A program made the position numbers and the translations under genes. From Williamsia herbipolensis (lineage in GTDB: Bacteria; Actinomycetota; Actinomycetes; Mycobacteriales; Mycobacteriaceae), in NCBI RefSeq assembly GCF_000964005.1, contig NZ_JXYP01000006.1:62001-126000 (forward strand): a stretch of 64,000 nt of DNA. The letters run 5' to 3'. This document shows, in pieces, positions 43,434 through 52,554 of this stretch. The notes under the pieces were generated by a model. It saw only the letters and a program-made list of their open reading frames with translations, was not told where the DNA came from and made no database searches. The stretch's first letter is position 1; every line of letters starts with the position of its first letter.

Positions 43434-43853
43434 GTGGAACAGATCCGCGTCCGACGCGCCGCCGAACTGCTCGGTGTCAGCGACGACACCCTGCGCCGAT
43501 GGATCGCCGCCGGCGAGGTGTCCTCGACGACCGACGACGCGGGCCGCACCGTCGTCGACGGCGCCGACCTCGCGCGGCTGGCCAGTCGCCGTGCCCCCGA
43601 ACCGGTCGCCGACGGCATCGGCGCCGAACGCTCGGCCCGCAACCGCTTCGTCGGCCTTGTCACCGACGTCCGCTCCGACACCGTGATGTCGCAGGTGACC
43701 ATGCAGTGCGGGCCGTTCGAGGTCACGTCGCTGATGAGCACCGACGCCGTCCGCGACCTCGGCCTCGAGGTCGGGGTCGTCGCCACCGCACTCGTGAAGG
43801 CGACCACCGTGATCGTCGAACGCCCCGACAGCTCCCTCGAGAAAGAGAACTGA
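43434..43853 (+). CDS. HTH-TOBE molybdopterin/molybdate-binding regulator
   Basis: A 139-aa protein joining an N-terminal MerR/excisionase-type HTH (RRAAELLGVSDDTLRRWIAA, residues ~6-25) to a C-terminal TOBE/Mop domain (ARNRFVGLVTDVRSDTVMSQ to ALVKATTVIVE) that binds molybdate. It heads the mod operon and probably senses molybdate to regulate it. Its stop overlaps the modA start (TGATG). Function in the family is known only by homology. Confidence 0.85.
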   Translation: MEQIRVRRAAELLGVSDDTLRRWIAAGEVSSTTDDAGRTVVDGADLARLASRRAPEPVADGIGAERSARNRFVGLVTDVRSDTVMSQVTMQCGPFEVTSLMSTDAVRDLGLEVGVVATALVKATTVIVERPDSSLEKEN

Positions 43854-44653
43854 TGAACCGCAACCGGATTCGTCTCGCTGCTCTCGCGATGACCGTCGCC
43901 GCACTCGCGACCGCGTGTTCGTCGAACGACAGCGGGTCGTCGGCATCGGACTCGTCGTCGCCGGGTTCCTCGGCGAGCGGCGCGCCCGTGACGCTGACGG
44001 TGTTCGCGGCCGCGTCGCTGAAGAAGGGCTTCACCGAGATCGCGCAGGACTTCGAGAAGGCGCACCCCAACGTCACCGTGAAGACCACGTTCGACGGGTC
44101 GTCGGCTCTGGTCACCCAGATCAAGCAGGGTGCGAGCGCCGACGTCATCGCCACCGCCGACCAGAAGACCATGACCTCGCTCGGTGCCGATGCGCTCGAC
44201 CCGACGACGTTCACCCGCAATGTGCTGACCATCATCACCGCGCCCGGCAACCCCAAGAACATCACCTCGGTCCGCGATCTCGCCCGCTCGGGTGTCACGA
44301 CGGTCCTGTGTGCCCCGCAGGTCCCGTGCGGCAACGCCGCCGCGACCGTCGAGAAGAACACCGGCGTCGACATCCGCCCGGCCAGCGAGGAGACGTCGGT
44401 GTCGGGCGTGGTGACCAAGGTGACGAGCGGTCAGGCCGACGCCGGCCTCGTTTACACCTCCGACGCCAAGGCCGCCGGGTCGAAGGTCGCGGCGGTGAAC
44501 GATCCCGCCTTCGCCGCGGTGGTCAACGAGTACCCGATCGCGACGGTGAAGGGCACGCAGCACGCCGGCGAGGCCAAGCAGTTCATCGACCTCGTCACCG
44601 GCACCGAGGGTCAGCAGGTGTTGAACGCGTTGGGGTTCGGCGCCGGACGGTGA
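43853..44653 (+). CDS. modA: Molybdate-binding lipoprotein ModA
   Basis: A 266-aa periplasmic-type binding protein. It has a lipoprotein signal with lipobox ATACSS (Cys near residue 21) and a Ser-rich linker to about 45. The ModA fold starts at VTLTVFAAASLKKGFTEIAQ, where AAASL contributes oxyanion contacts, with GASADVIATADQ and SGQADAGLVYTSD further on. It delivers molybdate or tungstate to ModBC. It overlaps the preceding regulator stop by 1 nt and modB by 4 nt. Confidence 0.93.
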   Translation: MNRNRIRLAALAMTVAALATACSSNDSGSSASDSSSPGSSASGAPVTLTVFAAASLKKGFTEIAQDFEKAHPNVTVKTTFDGSSALVTQIKQGASADVIATADQKTMTSLGADALDPTTFTRNVLTIITAPGNPKNITSVRDLARSGVTTVLCAPQVPCGNAAATVEKNTGVDIRPASEETSVSGVVTKVTSGQADAGLVYTSDAKAAGSKVAAVNDPAFAAVVNEYPIATVKGTQHAGEAKQFIDLVTGTEGQQVLNALGFGAGR

Positions 44654-45453
44654 GAAAGCAGCCGGGCGCGCGCGGTGTACCCGTCTGGCTGTACCTGCCC
44701 GCGCTCGTCGGGTTGGCGCTCATCGTCATCCCGCCGATCGCGCTCACCCAGCGTTTGCCATGGCGTGACTTCGTCTCGTCGATCACCTCCGAATCATCGC
44801 TGCAGGCACTGGAACTGAGCCTGCGCACCGCCGTGGTCAGCACGGTGCTGTGTGTGATCATCGGGGTGCCGATGGCGGTGGTGTTCGCCCGATCCGACGG
44901 AGTGGTCCTCCGTGTGGTGCGCGCTCTGGTGCTCCTGCCGCTCGTGCTGCCGCCCGTCGTGGGCGGCATCGCACTGCTGTATGCGTTCGGACGCAAGGGG
45001 CTGATCGGTGAGCACCTCACCGTCCTCGGCATCGACATCGCCTTCTCCACCACCGCGGTGGTCCTGGCGCAGACCTTCGTGGCGTTACCGTTCCTGGTGA
45101 TCAGTGTCGAAGGGGCGCTGCGGGTCTCCGGCTCGTCGTATGAGCAGGTGGCAGCCACGCTCGGCGCCGGACCGACCCGCACGCTGCTGCGGGTCACGGT
45201 CCCGCTGGTCGCCCCGGCACTGCTCAGCGGGCTGGTACTCGCGTTCGCCCGCGCGATGGGCGAGTTCGGCGCGACGATCACGTTCGCCGGCAACGCGCCG
45301 GGCGTCACGCAGACCGCGCCGCTGAAGATCTACGTCGACGAGATCAACGACCCCCAGCAGGCGCTACCGTTGTCGTTCGTGCTCATCGTCGTCGCGCTCG
45401 TCGTCGTGATCGCGGTGCATCTCCGTCGGCCCGGTGCGGGGAACGCGCTGTGA
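44650..45453 (+). CDS. modB: Molybdate ABC transporter permease ModB
   Basis: A 267-aa permease with about six membrane helices and the EAA loop that contacts the ATPase, seen as EQVAATLGAGPTRTLLRVTV near residue 175. FARAMGEFGATITFAGN near 205 is typical of ModB/CysT permeases. It begins with GTG at 44650, overlapping modA (GTGA), and ends in a 4-nt overlap with modC. Confidence 0.93.
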   Translation: MRKQPGARGVPVWLYLPALVGLALIVIPPIALTQRLPWRDFVSSITSESSLQALELSLRTAVVSTVLCVIIGVPMAVVFARSDGVVLRVVRALVLLPLVLPPVVGGIALLYAFGRKGLIGEHLTVLGIDIAFSTTAVVLAQTFVALPFLVISVEGALRVSGSSYEQVAATLGAGPTRTLLRVTVPLVAPALLSGLVLAFARAMGEFGATITFAGNAPGVTQTAPLKIYVDEINDPQQALPLSFVLIVVALVVVIAVHLRRPGAGNAL

Positions 45454-46514
45454 CACTGCGTGTGCGGGCGACGTCGGCCGCCCCGGACCTCGATGTCGAC
45501 ATCACGGTGCCCGACGGGTCGACGGTGGCGGTGCTCGGTCGCAACGGCGCGGGCAAGAGCAGCCTGCTCAATCTCGTCGCGGGTCTGTTGCGGCCGACGA
45601 AGGGCTCGATCAGCGTGGGCGGGCGGATCCTTGTCGACGACGACACCTTCGTCGCACCGCACCGACGATCGGTCGCCCTGCTGGGCCAACAGTCGCGACT
45701 CTTCCCGCACATGACGGTCGCCCGCAACATCGCCTTCGCCCCCGCCTCGGCACGCCTGGGACGCCACGAGATCCGACAGCGGGTAGAGCGGTGGGCCGAT
45801 GCCGTCGACGTCACCGACCTCCTCGACCGCAAGCCGCATCAGCTCTCCGGTGGGCAGGCGCAACGGGTCGCCGTCGCCCGCGCGCTCGCCGCCGACCCCG
45901 CGGTGTTGCTCCTCGACGAACCGTTCTCGGCGCTCGACGTCGACGTGGCGGCGCGCCTGCGCACCCTCGTCGGACGGGTTCTCGCCGACCGCGGACGCAT
46001 CGCGCTGCTGGTCACCCACGACCTCGTCGACGCCGTCACCCTCGCCGACACCGCCGTCGTGATCGCAGGGGGTCGGGTCACCGCGCACGGACCGGTCCGC
46101 GACGTACTCGCCCGTCCCACCGACGATTTCGCCGCACGGCTGGCCGGGCTCAACCTCGTGACCGGTCGCTGGGACGGGGAGGCCGTGACCGCCGACCGCC
46201 TGCGGGTCGTGGGTGAACCGTCGGCGGATGCCGTCCCCACCACAGGCGGCGGCGCGACCGCCGTCTTCGATCCGGCCGCGGTCGCGGTCTACACCGAGCC
46301 GCCGGCCCACGGCAGCCCGCGCACGGTCATCGCGGCCCGGGTCTCCGAGATCGCACCGGCCGGCTCCCGTGCCTCGGTCCGCTGTGTCGCAGGACTCGCC
46401 GAGATCACCGCCGAGGTCAGCTGGGCTGCGGTCGCCGACCTCGGACTCGTTGCCGGAACAGATGTGTGGCTGACGGTGAAGGCGGCCGAGGTGACGGTCT
46501 ACCCGGCGCGCTGA
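45450..46514 (+). CDS. modC: Molybdate ABC transporter ATPase ModC
   Basis: A 354-aa ATPase. Walker A GRNGAGKSSL is near residue 30, the Q-loop in LLGQQSRLFPHMT, the signature QLSGGQAQRVAVA near 130, Walker B VLLLDEPFSALD near 150 and the switch His in LLVTHDLVDA. A C-terminal TOBE domain (residues ~290-354) binds oxyanion and may allow feedback inhibition. It is the last gene of the operon; the next gene is convergent 20 nt away. Confidence 0.93.
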   Translation: MTLRVRATSAAPDLDVDITVPDGSTVAVLGRNGAGKSSLLNLVAGLLRPTKGSISVGGRILVDDDTFVAPHRRSVALLGQQSRLFPHMTVARNIAFAPASARLGRHEIRQRVERWADAVDVTDLLDRKPHQLSGGQAQRVAVARALAADPAVLLLDEPFSALDVDVAARLRTLVGRVLADRGRIALLVTHDLVDAVTLADTAVVIAGGRVTAHGPVRDVLARPTDDFAARLAGLNLVTGRWDGEAVTADRLRVVGEPSADAVPTTGGGATAVFDPAAVAVYTEPPAHGSPRTVIAARVSEIAPAGSRASVRCVAGLAEITAEVSWAAVADLGLVAGTDVWLTVKAAEVTVYPAR

Positions 46515-46534
46515 CCGTCCGCGCTCGACGACCA

Positions 46535-47533
46535 TCAGGTGTCGAGCAGGGCCGGCACGATGATCTCCTCGACCTGCAGACGGCGCCGGGTCAGGCCCTG
46601 CTCATGGCTGTACCGCAGGAAGGTGTCCAACGCAGTGCGATTGGCCGAGGTGCCGTAGGGCCACCAGTCGTCGCCGAACAACGCCCGGTTCGATGCGAAC
46701 AGGTCACTGAACCAGGGCGTGATGACGGACATGTGCTGCTTGGACGCCCCCTCGAGGTACTGCTTCTGGACGATCGTCTTCGCCTCGTCGAACCCGGCGT
46801 ACAGATCGCGCATGAAGGCCGCGTCCGCGGCGAGCTCACGGCGGACCGCGATGGCGTGCATCATCGGGAAGATGCCGGTGCGCTCGTAATAGTCGCGTTC
46901 CACCGTGCGGTGATCGGGGAAGAGTCGGCGGATCCTGTGCGACGTGCCGTCGAGAAAGGCACGCGGGACGTCGACGGAGAGCAACGCGTCGACCTCGCCG
47001 CGCTCGAGCATCTCCGCCAACGTCTGATCCGGCCCGGCGTGACGGACGTCGACGCCCTCGGGGACCGGCTGGGGGATCCAGTCGAACGACGGTATGGGGT
47101 GATCGGTGCCGCCGATGACCCACGACATCTGGTCTGGGCTGATCCCGTACTCGTCGTGCAGGACCCCCTTCATCCAGACACCCGGATCATGCCCCCAGAG
47201 GGCGAACTCCCCGACGACCTTGCCGACGAGGCCGGACGGGTGGTCGATCCCCGCGTCCGCGTTGACGAACAGCGCCGAATGGCGGAAGTTGCGGTTGGGG
47301 AAGATCGGCAGCGCCAGGAACGGCGAGTCGTCCTGCTCGAAGGTGCGGACGAAGTAGGTCAGCCCGTATTCGGCGATGTCGAGCCCGCCGCCCGCCGCCT
47401 CGCGGAACAGATCCGAGATGAGATCAGCACTCACGAGGGGCTTGTCGACACCGTCGATGTCGACTCGTCCGTCGAAGAGCGGCTCCGTGTGTTCGTAGCG
47501 GTACACGCCCATGCGGTGTGGTGCTCGCATCAT
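46535..47533 (-). CDS. 4,5-dihydroxyphthalate decarboxylase-like protein
   Basis: A 332-aa protein with a periplasmic-binding-protein-like fold but no signal peptide, matching the dihydroxyphthalate decarboxylase/NMT1-like family. YRYEHTEPLFDGRVDIDGVD at the start and YGLTYFVRTFEQDDSPFLAL are recognisable. Such enzymes decarboxylate a catechol acid in aromatic degradation; other relatives bind substrates. RBS GAGGA before the ATG. Divergent from the TetR gene at 47680, its likely controller. No other phthalate genes are nearby, so the substrate is uncertain. Confidence 0.75.
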   Translation of the reverse strand: MMRAPHRMGVYRYEHTEPLFDGRVDIDGVDKPLVSADLISDLFREAAGGGLDIAEYGLTYFVRTFEQDDSPFLALPIFPNRNFRHSALFVNADAGIDHPSGLVGKVVGEFALWGHDPGVWMKGVLHDEYGISPDQMSWVIGGTDHPIPSFDWIPQPVPEGVDVRHAGPDQTLAEMLERGEVDALLSVDVPRAFLDGTSHRIRRLFPDHRTVERDYYERTGIFPMMHAIAVRRELAADAAFMRDLYAGFDEAKTIVQKQYLEGASKQHMSVITPWFSDLFASNRALFGDDWWPYGTSANRTALDTFLRYSHEQGLTRRRLQVEEIIVPALLDT

Positions 47534-47615
47534 CTCGTCGTCCTCTCTGTCGGCCGCACCACGACCGCGCTCAGGGTTCGACGACCGGGTGCTGATCTCT
47601 CGATCCTTGATACTC

Positions 47616-47646
47616 TGGAGTCGACTCCATGTCTAGAGTTGACTAC
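47616..47646. promoter_or_regulatory. TetR operator pair upstream of decarboxylase/TetR
   Basis: TGGAGTCGACTCCA (47616-47629) is a perfect 14-bp palindrome. A weaker copy of its core, AGAGTTGACT, follows at 47634-47643. They lie between the divergent genes and close to a possible -35 (TTGACT). Confidence 0.6.
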
Positions 47647-47666
47647 AAATTTGGGGAGATCGGTGT

Positions 47667-47672
47667 TAGGGT
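47667..47672 (+). promoter_or_regulatory. -10 box TAGGGT for TetR gene
   Basis: TAGGGT stands 7 nt before the GTG at 47680. This favours the GTG start over the ATG at 47629, which lies in the operator. Confidence 0.5.
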
Positions 47673-47679
47673 CGCGATC

Positions 47680-48321
47680 GTGACCGAGGCCAGTCTCCGA
47701 GAGCGCAAGAAGCGACGCGCGCGTGCCGAGATCGCGGATGCTGCAGCACGTCTCTTCGGTGAGCGTGGGTACGAGAACGTCTCGGTGGCAGACGTCGCCG
47801 CCGCGGCCGAGGTCTCGCCGCAGACCGTCTACAACCATTTCGGGACGAAACGGGACCTCTTGTTCGACCGTGACGAGGAGGTCACGTCCACGCTCGTGCG
47901 GCTGGTGACCGCCCGACCCCGCGGGGTCTCGCCGGTCGCGGCGGTCCGGCCCGCTTTCCTCGCCGAGGTCGACATCCTGCGCGGGAGGTCGCCCGGCGAG
48001 TCGGCGGGCGACCTACCCGCGTTGTGTGCGACGAGCAGCGAGGTGCGGCGCTATGTTCTCGAGTCGCGTGACCGCCAGGCGGATGCGCTGACGGCCGCGA
48101 TCGTCGACACGGGCGACGAGGACGAACTGTTCACAGCGAAAGCCTGTGCGGCCGCGCTCCTGTCGGTTCTGCAATCGTTCGTCGACCACGTCGGACGCCG
48201 CATCGTCGACGGTGCACGCCCCGGTGATGTCGCCGACGAGGTCGAACCGATGGTGGCGGCGGCGCTCGACGGTCTGGAGCGCCGATGCTCTCCGCGCCGT
48301 CGGAGAACGCGGGCGGACTGA
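47680..48321 (+). CDS. TetR family regulator
   Basis: A 213-aa TetR protein with an HTH in YENVSVADVAAAAEVSPQTV and YNHFGTKRDLLFDRD (residues ~35-65). The C-terminal part is all-helical without a recognisable ligand class. The start at GTG 47680 is chosen on the promoter evidence; the frame is open to 47629. It diverges from the decarboxylase-like gene with a perfect palindrome in between. Convergent with the DHFR-like gene across 2 nt. Confidence 0.83.
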   Translation: MTEASLRERKKRRARAEIADAAARLFGERGYENVSVADVAAAAEVSPQTVYNHFGTKRDLLFDRDEEVTSTLVRLVTARPRGVSPVAAVRPAFLAEVDILRGRSPGESAGDLPALCATSSEVRRYVLESRDRQADALTAAIVDTGDEDELFTAKACAAALLSVLQSFVDHVGRRIVDGARPGDVADEVEPMVAAALDGLERRCSPRRRRTRAD

Positions 48322-48323
48322 CC

Positions 48324-48893
48324 TCAGTCGGCGTGGACGACGTCGAAGACCTGCTTCTGGATGCCGTTGCCGTAGGCCTCGTGTTCGACGAGGCGCAGAC
48401 GCGAGCTGTCCTTGTCCGCCTCGCTGAACAGGCGCTTGCCCGCGCCGAGCAGTACCGGGAACACCAGCAGGTGGTAGCGATCCACGAGGCCGGCGTCGGC
48501 GAGTGATGCGCCCAGAGATGCGCTGCCCTGCACCAGGATCGGGCCGCCTTCGGTCTCCTTCAGTGCGGCGACGTCGTCGACCGAGCGCAGGATGGTGGCC
48601 GGCCAGCGGTCGTCGTCGGACTCCAGCGATGTGGAGACCACGTAGCGGGGGAGGGTGTTCATCTGGGCGAACTCCTCCATCGTCGGCCACACCGGCGCGA
48701 ACGCCTCGTAGGAGGTGCGACCGAACAGCAGGGCGGTCGACTCCTGCTGTTCGCGTCCCTTGATCTCGTATGCGGCGGGATCGAACTCGATGCCCTCGAA
48801 GGTCCAGCCGGAGTTGCGGTAGCCGGGCTCGCCGCCGGGGGCCTCCATGACCCCGTCGAGTGAGACGAACGCGGTGATGATCAACGGGCGCAT
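48324..48893 (-). CDS. Dihydrofolate reductase-like (RibD C-terminal) protein
   Basis: A 189-aa NADPH-binding reductase-fold protein of the YyaP/RibD_C group. Segments ITAFVSLDGVMEAPGG at the start, LLFGRTSYEAFAPVWPTM near residue 55 and PILVQGSASLGASLADAGL near 120 are typical. It is not FolA (it lacks the FolA substrate Asp/Trp pattern). GGAGGA lies 5 nt before the ATG. Function and substrate unknown; such genes are common in actinomycetes. Confidence 0.85.
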   Translation of the reverse strand: MRPLIITAFVSLDGVMEAPGGEPGYRNSGWTFEGIEFDPAAYEIKGREQQESTALLFGRTSYEAFAPVWPTMEEFAQMNTLPRYVVSTSLESDDDRWPATILRSVDDVAALKETEGGPILVQGSASLGASLADAGLVDRYHLLVFPVLLGAGKRLFSEADKDSSRLRLVEHEAYGNGIQKQVFDVVHAD

Positions 48894-48956
48894 GGCAATC
48901 CTCCGGATGTGTGGGTGGGGCGATCTGAAGGGGTAGACCGGTGTGGAGTCAGGAAG

Positions 48957-49949
48957 TCATCGCGCGTCGTCGGCCGGCTGGTGATCCCGGTTGAGCTCGA
49001 TGACCCGGGCCTTGAGGTGGCGGTACCCGCGGACGCTGAGCGAGCCGATCGATTTGAAGAAGTAGCGCTCGTCGTCGACGGCGTCGGCGAGCTCGGCGTC
49101 GCACAGCGAGGTGCCGGGGCGCGCCGATCCGGTGAGTCGGGCCGCGATGTTGACCGGTTCGCCGAAGACGTCGCCGAACCGGGTGAGCACGCGCCCGTAG
49201 GCGAGACCGACCCGCAGCGGCGGGATGTCGTGCTGCTCGGTGAGCGTGTGCAGCTCGAGCGCGATCTGTGTGGCCTGCACCGGGTCGGCCACGGTGAACA
49301 TCACCGCGTCGCCGAGCGTTTTCACGATCTGCCCGTCGTGCTCGGTGATGATGTCGTTCGCGCGGCCCTCGAACGCCTCGAGCAGCGCGTTCAGGTCGTC
49401 CATGCCGATCTTGCGGGAGAGGCTGGTGTAGCCGACGATGTCGCAGAACCCGACGACGAGTTCGTGCCCGACGGCGTCGTCGGGCACGCGGTCGGAGTCG
49501 ATGTTGCGCAGTGCGGCGGCGAGGTGGCGACGCCAGATGAGGGTCTGCACACGGCTCATCGCCATGGCCATCTGACCGAGGCTGGTGTCGACGCCGCTGT
49601 CGCGATCGAGCTCGTCGAGCCGGTAGGCCTGCCAGTCGGCCAGACGCGACATCGTCTGCCCGATGGCGCGCGCCGCGGCGACCGCCTGACCCTCCGGCGC
49701 CGAACGGTAGGCCGCGATGACCAGTCCCATCGCCGAGAGATCGTCCTCGGTGAAGATCGGCTGATCCCGCGAGTCGTGCGCGAAACCGAACGCCCGCCAG
49801 ATCTCGTCGGCGAACTGCGGGTCGATGTCGAGTTCGCTGACCGCCTGATCGCGGGTGAAGACGCGGGGACCGCCGAGCAGCATCTCCTCGACCGCGGCCA
49901 GTCGATCGTGCGGGGGATCGCCCTGCGGGGTCTCCTCGGCAGCGGTCAC
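48957..49949 (-). CDS. Class III adenylate cyclase with N-terminal regulatory domain
   Basis: A 330-aa cyclase. The N-terminal ~150 residues resemble the autoinhibitory domain of mycobacterial Rv1264 (LGGPRVFTRDQAVSELDIDP; FTEDDLSAMG), which in that enzyme confers pH sensing. The catalytic domain has metal Asp residues in VVGFCDIVGYTSLS (near residue 170) and KTLGDAVMFT (near 212, with the purine-contacting Lys), and FGEPVNIAARL with the transition-state Asn and Arg. It would make cAMP as a dimer. The GTG start overlaps the double-TetR gene stop (GTGA), so a regulator and a cyclase are co-expressed upstream of fadAB. Confidence 0.88.
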   Translation of the reverse strand: MTAAEETPQGDPPHDRLAAVEEMLLGGPRVFTRDQAVSELDIDPQFADEIWRAFGFAHDSRDQPIFTEDDLSAMGLVIAAYRSAPEGQAVAAARAIGQTMSRLADWQAYRLDELDRDSGVDTSLGQMAMAMSRVQTLIWRRHLAAALRNIDSDRVPDDAVGHELVVGFCDIVGYTSLSRKIGMDDLNALLEAFEGRANDIITEHDGQIVKTLGDAVMFTVADPVQATQIALELHTLTEQHDIPPLRVGLAYGRVLTRFGDVFGEPVNIAARLTGSARPGTSLCDAELADAVDDERYFFKSIGSLSVRGYRHLKARVIELNRDHQPADDAR

Positions 49950-51139
49950 AGTCCCAGAACGCCTTTCATCATCAGCGCGAGTTGTCCGGGGAGCTCCGGT
50001 CGGTCACGTCCCCGCCGCATGCGCATCGCGTCGTTGGCGATGCTCAGTGCTGCGTGCACGGTGACCGCGGCCTCGGCCCGGGGGAGTCCGGGGTCGATCT
50101 CGCACACCAATTCGATCCAGCGTCGCACGTACTGGCGCTGTGCGGCCAGCAAATCGCGCGCATCGACATCGCGCAGCACGGTGCCGTTGTGGAAGGCGAC
50201 GGCGAGGTCGGGTGTCGCGGTGAGGACCGTGACGTAGGAATCGGCGAGCCGCGACAGGAATTCGTGCGGTGTGCGCGACGCGGCGTGGGCGGCCATCGCG
50301 CCGGCCTCGAGCCGCGCGGCGCTGCGCTGACCGATGCTGGTGAGGATCGCGACCTTGCTCGAGAAGTGTCGGTAGACGCTGGGCCCGGTGATGCCGACGG
50401 CCTCACCGATCTCGTCGACACCGACGTTGCCGAACCCGCGGCGTTCGAACAGATCCGACGACGCGTCGAGGATCTCGTCGCGACGGCCCATCGGTTCGGG
50501 CCCGGGCAGTGCACCGGTCTCGAGCAGCGGTGCGTCGGCGGTGCGGACCGACACCACCCGGGTGATGAGCAGGCGCAGCCGGGCGTGCGCCCGCGCCGCC
50601 GGGATACGGGTCGCGTGCATGCTCGTGCTACCCGCGATGCTCAGCGCCGCCCACGCCAACTGGCGGGCGCCGCGGTCGTCGAGGTCGGCCCGCCCGACCT
50701 GCAGGGCGCGGGCCCACCGTGCGAGCACCGCCGTGGTGCGGGTGGCGACCTCGCGGTTCTGGTCGTCGGAGAGGAAGGCGCCGTTCCAACGCCACAACAC
50801 CGCGGCGTCGGGGCGGCGGATACCCATGGTGCAGATGCTGTCGACGAGGCCGTCGAGGCGCGCCGGATCCTCGGGGGCCAGGCCGTCGGCGCGGTCGAGG
50901 GCGCGGTCGGTGCAGGCCTCGAGGTCGTCGACGCCCGCCAGCACGGCGGCGGCGAGAAGTGCCTGCTTGTCGGCGAAATGGCGGTACACCGAGGGGCCGG
51001 TGACCCCGGCGGCCTTCGCGATGTCGGCGACTGACACGTGCGAATAGCCCCGCTCGCCGAACAGCTGCGCCGCGAGTGCCACGAGTTGGCTCTTGCGGTC
51101 GGCCGGGCGGCGCGTGACGGGTGGGTCGGTGGCGGTCAT
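49946..51139 (-). CDS. Regulator with two tandem TetR domains
   Basis: A 397-aa protein containing two complete TetR units. Unit 1 (residues ~14-195) has [20 protein letters not shown], unit 2 (residues ~205-397) has [20 protein letters not shown]. The two HTH helices are nearly identical, so the protein probably binds as a covalent pseudo-dimer. It diverges from fadA across 153 bp and precedes the cyclase gene on its own strand with a 4-nt overlap, so it is a candidate regulator of fadA-fadB and sensing acyl-CoA is a plausible guess. Single-chain double TetR proteins are uncommon. Confidence 0.87.
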   Translation of the reverse strand: MTATDPPVTRRPADRKSQLVALAAQLFGERGYSHVSVADIAKAAGVTGPSVYRHFADKQALLAAAVLAGVDDLEACTDRALDRADGLAPEDPARLDGLVDSICTMGIRRPDAAVLWRWNGAFLSDDQNREVATRTTAVLARWARALQVGRADLDDRGARQLAWAALSIAGSTSMHATRIPAARAHARLRLLITRVVSVRTADAPLLETGALPGPEPMGRRDEILDASSDLFERRGFGNVGVDEIGEAVGITGPSVYRHFSSKVAILTSIGQRSAARLEAGAMAAHAASRTPHEFLSRLADSYVTVLTATPDLAVAFHNGTVLRDVDARDLLAAQRQYVRRWIELVCEIDPGLPRAEAAVTVHAALSIANDAMRMRRGRDRPELPGQLALMMKGVLGL

Positions 51140-51175
51140 GGTGAACAGACCTTAGCGCAGAAACTGACCCCGCCG

Positions 51176-51194
51176 ACCGGTTTGACGAGCCGGT
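51176..51194. promoter_or_regulatory. Possible operator in fadA/double-TetR gap
   Basis: ACCGG-N9-CCGGT lies in the 153-bp gap between the divergent double-TetR and fadA genes. A fadA -10 candidate TAGCCT is at 51219-51224. Arms are short, so confidence is low. Confidence 0.3.
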
Positions 51195-51292
51195 ATAGCC
51201 AAACAAGTTATCGAGCGTTAGCCTCATGCTCAAGAGTTGCCCGGGTATCGGACCCGCCAACCGAAGATGTACATCGGAAAGGAACATGCACC

Positions 51293-52501
51293 ATGAGTGA
51301 CGCATTCATCTACGAGGCGATCCGCACGCCTCGCGGCAAGCAGCGCAACGGTTCGCTGCACGGGATCAAGCCCGTCGATCTGGTGGCCGGACTCATCGGT
51401 GAGCTCCGCACCCGCTTCCCCGACATGGACCCCGCCGACATCGACGATGTCGTGCTCGGCGTCGTCTCGCCTGTCGGCGAGCAGGGCGCGGTCATCTCGC
51501 GCACCGCCGCCCTCGTCGCCGGCCTGCCCGACACCGTTCCCGGCACCCAGATCAACCGCTTCTGCGCCTCGGGCCTCGAGGCCACCAACCTCGCCGGCCA
51601 GAAGGTCGCGTCGGGCTGGGACAACCTGGTGATCGCCGGTGGCGTCGAGTCGATGTCTCGTGTGCCCATGGGCTCCGACGGTGGCGCCATGTTCCAGGAC
51701 CCGGCCACCGCCTACGACCTGTACATCGCCCCCCAGGGCATCGGCGCCGACCTCATCGCCACCCTCGAGGGCTTCAGCCGTGAGGACGTCGACGCCTACG
51801 CCGTCGAGTCGCAGAACCGCGCCGAGGCCGCCTGGTCGGCCGGCTACTTCGCCAAGTCCGTCGTCCCGGTCAAGGACATGAACGGCGTCCTGGTCCTGGA
51901 CCACGACGAGCACCGTCGTCCCGGCTCGTCGGTCGAGTCGCTGGGCAAGCTCAAGCCCGCGTTCGCCGGCATGGCCGAGATGGCCGGGTTCGACGAGGTC
52001 GCCAAGCAGAAGTACCACGCCGTGGAGAAGATCAACCACGTCCACACCGGCGGCAACAGCTCCGGCATCGTCGACGGCGCCGCCCTGGTGCTCGTCGGTT
52101 CGGCCGAGGCGGGCAAGCGTGCCGGCCTCACCCCACGCGCACGCATCGTCGCCACCGCACAGACCGGCAGCGATCCCACGATCATGCTCACCGGCCCCAC
52201 GCCGGCCACCGAGCTGGTGCTGAAGAAGGCCGGACTCACCGTCGACGACATCGATGTCTTCGAGCTGAACGAGGCGTTCGCCTCGGTCGTCATGAAGTGG
52301 ATGAAGGACCTGAAGATCCCGCACGAGAAGACCAACGTCAACGGTGGCGCGATCGCGATGGGCCATCCGCTCGGCGCGACCGGCGCGATGATCCTCGGCA
52401 CCGTCGTCGACGAGCTCGAGCGCAGCGGCGGCCGCTACGGCCTCGTCACCCTCTGCATCGGTGGCGGCATGGGCGTCGCGACCATCATCGAGCGCGTCTG
52501 A
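51293..52501 (+). CDS. fadA: Acetyl-CoA acyltransferase (beta-ketothiolase) FadA
   Basis: A 402-aa thiolase, the last step of fatty-acid beta-oxidation. The acyl-accepting Cys lies in [11 protein letters not shown] (near residue 89), His in [16 protein letters not shown] (near 356) and the second Cys in LCIGGGMG near 386. GGAAAGGA lies just before the ATG at 51293. It is 53 nt upstream of fadB, with which it would form the trifunctional beta-oxidation complex, as the FadA/FadB pair does in mycobacteria. Confidence 0.95.
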   Translation: MSDAFIYEAIRTPRGKQRNGSLHGIKPVDLVAGLIGELRTRFPDMDPADIDDVVLGVVSPVGEQGAVISRTAALVAGLPDTVPGTQINRFCASGLEATNLAGQKVASGWDNLVIAGGVESMSRVPMGSDGGAMFQDPATAYDLYIAPQGIGADLIATLEGFSREDVDAYAVESQNRAEAAWSAGYFAKSVVPVKDMNGVLVLDHDEHRRPGSSVESLGKLKPAFAGMAEMAGFDEVAKQKYHAVEKINHVHTGGNSSGIVDGAALVLVGSAEAGKRAGLTPRARIVATAQTGSDPTIMLTGPTPATELVLKKAGLTVDDIDVFELNEAFASVVMKWMKDLKIPHEKTNVNGGAIAMGHPLGATGAMILGTVVDELERSGGRYGLVTLCIGGGMGVATIIERV

Positions 52502-52554
52502 CGCACCGGCCTCACCCACACACGACTGCTTCTCACTAAGGACACTCGAAACAC

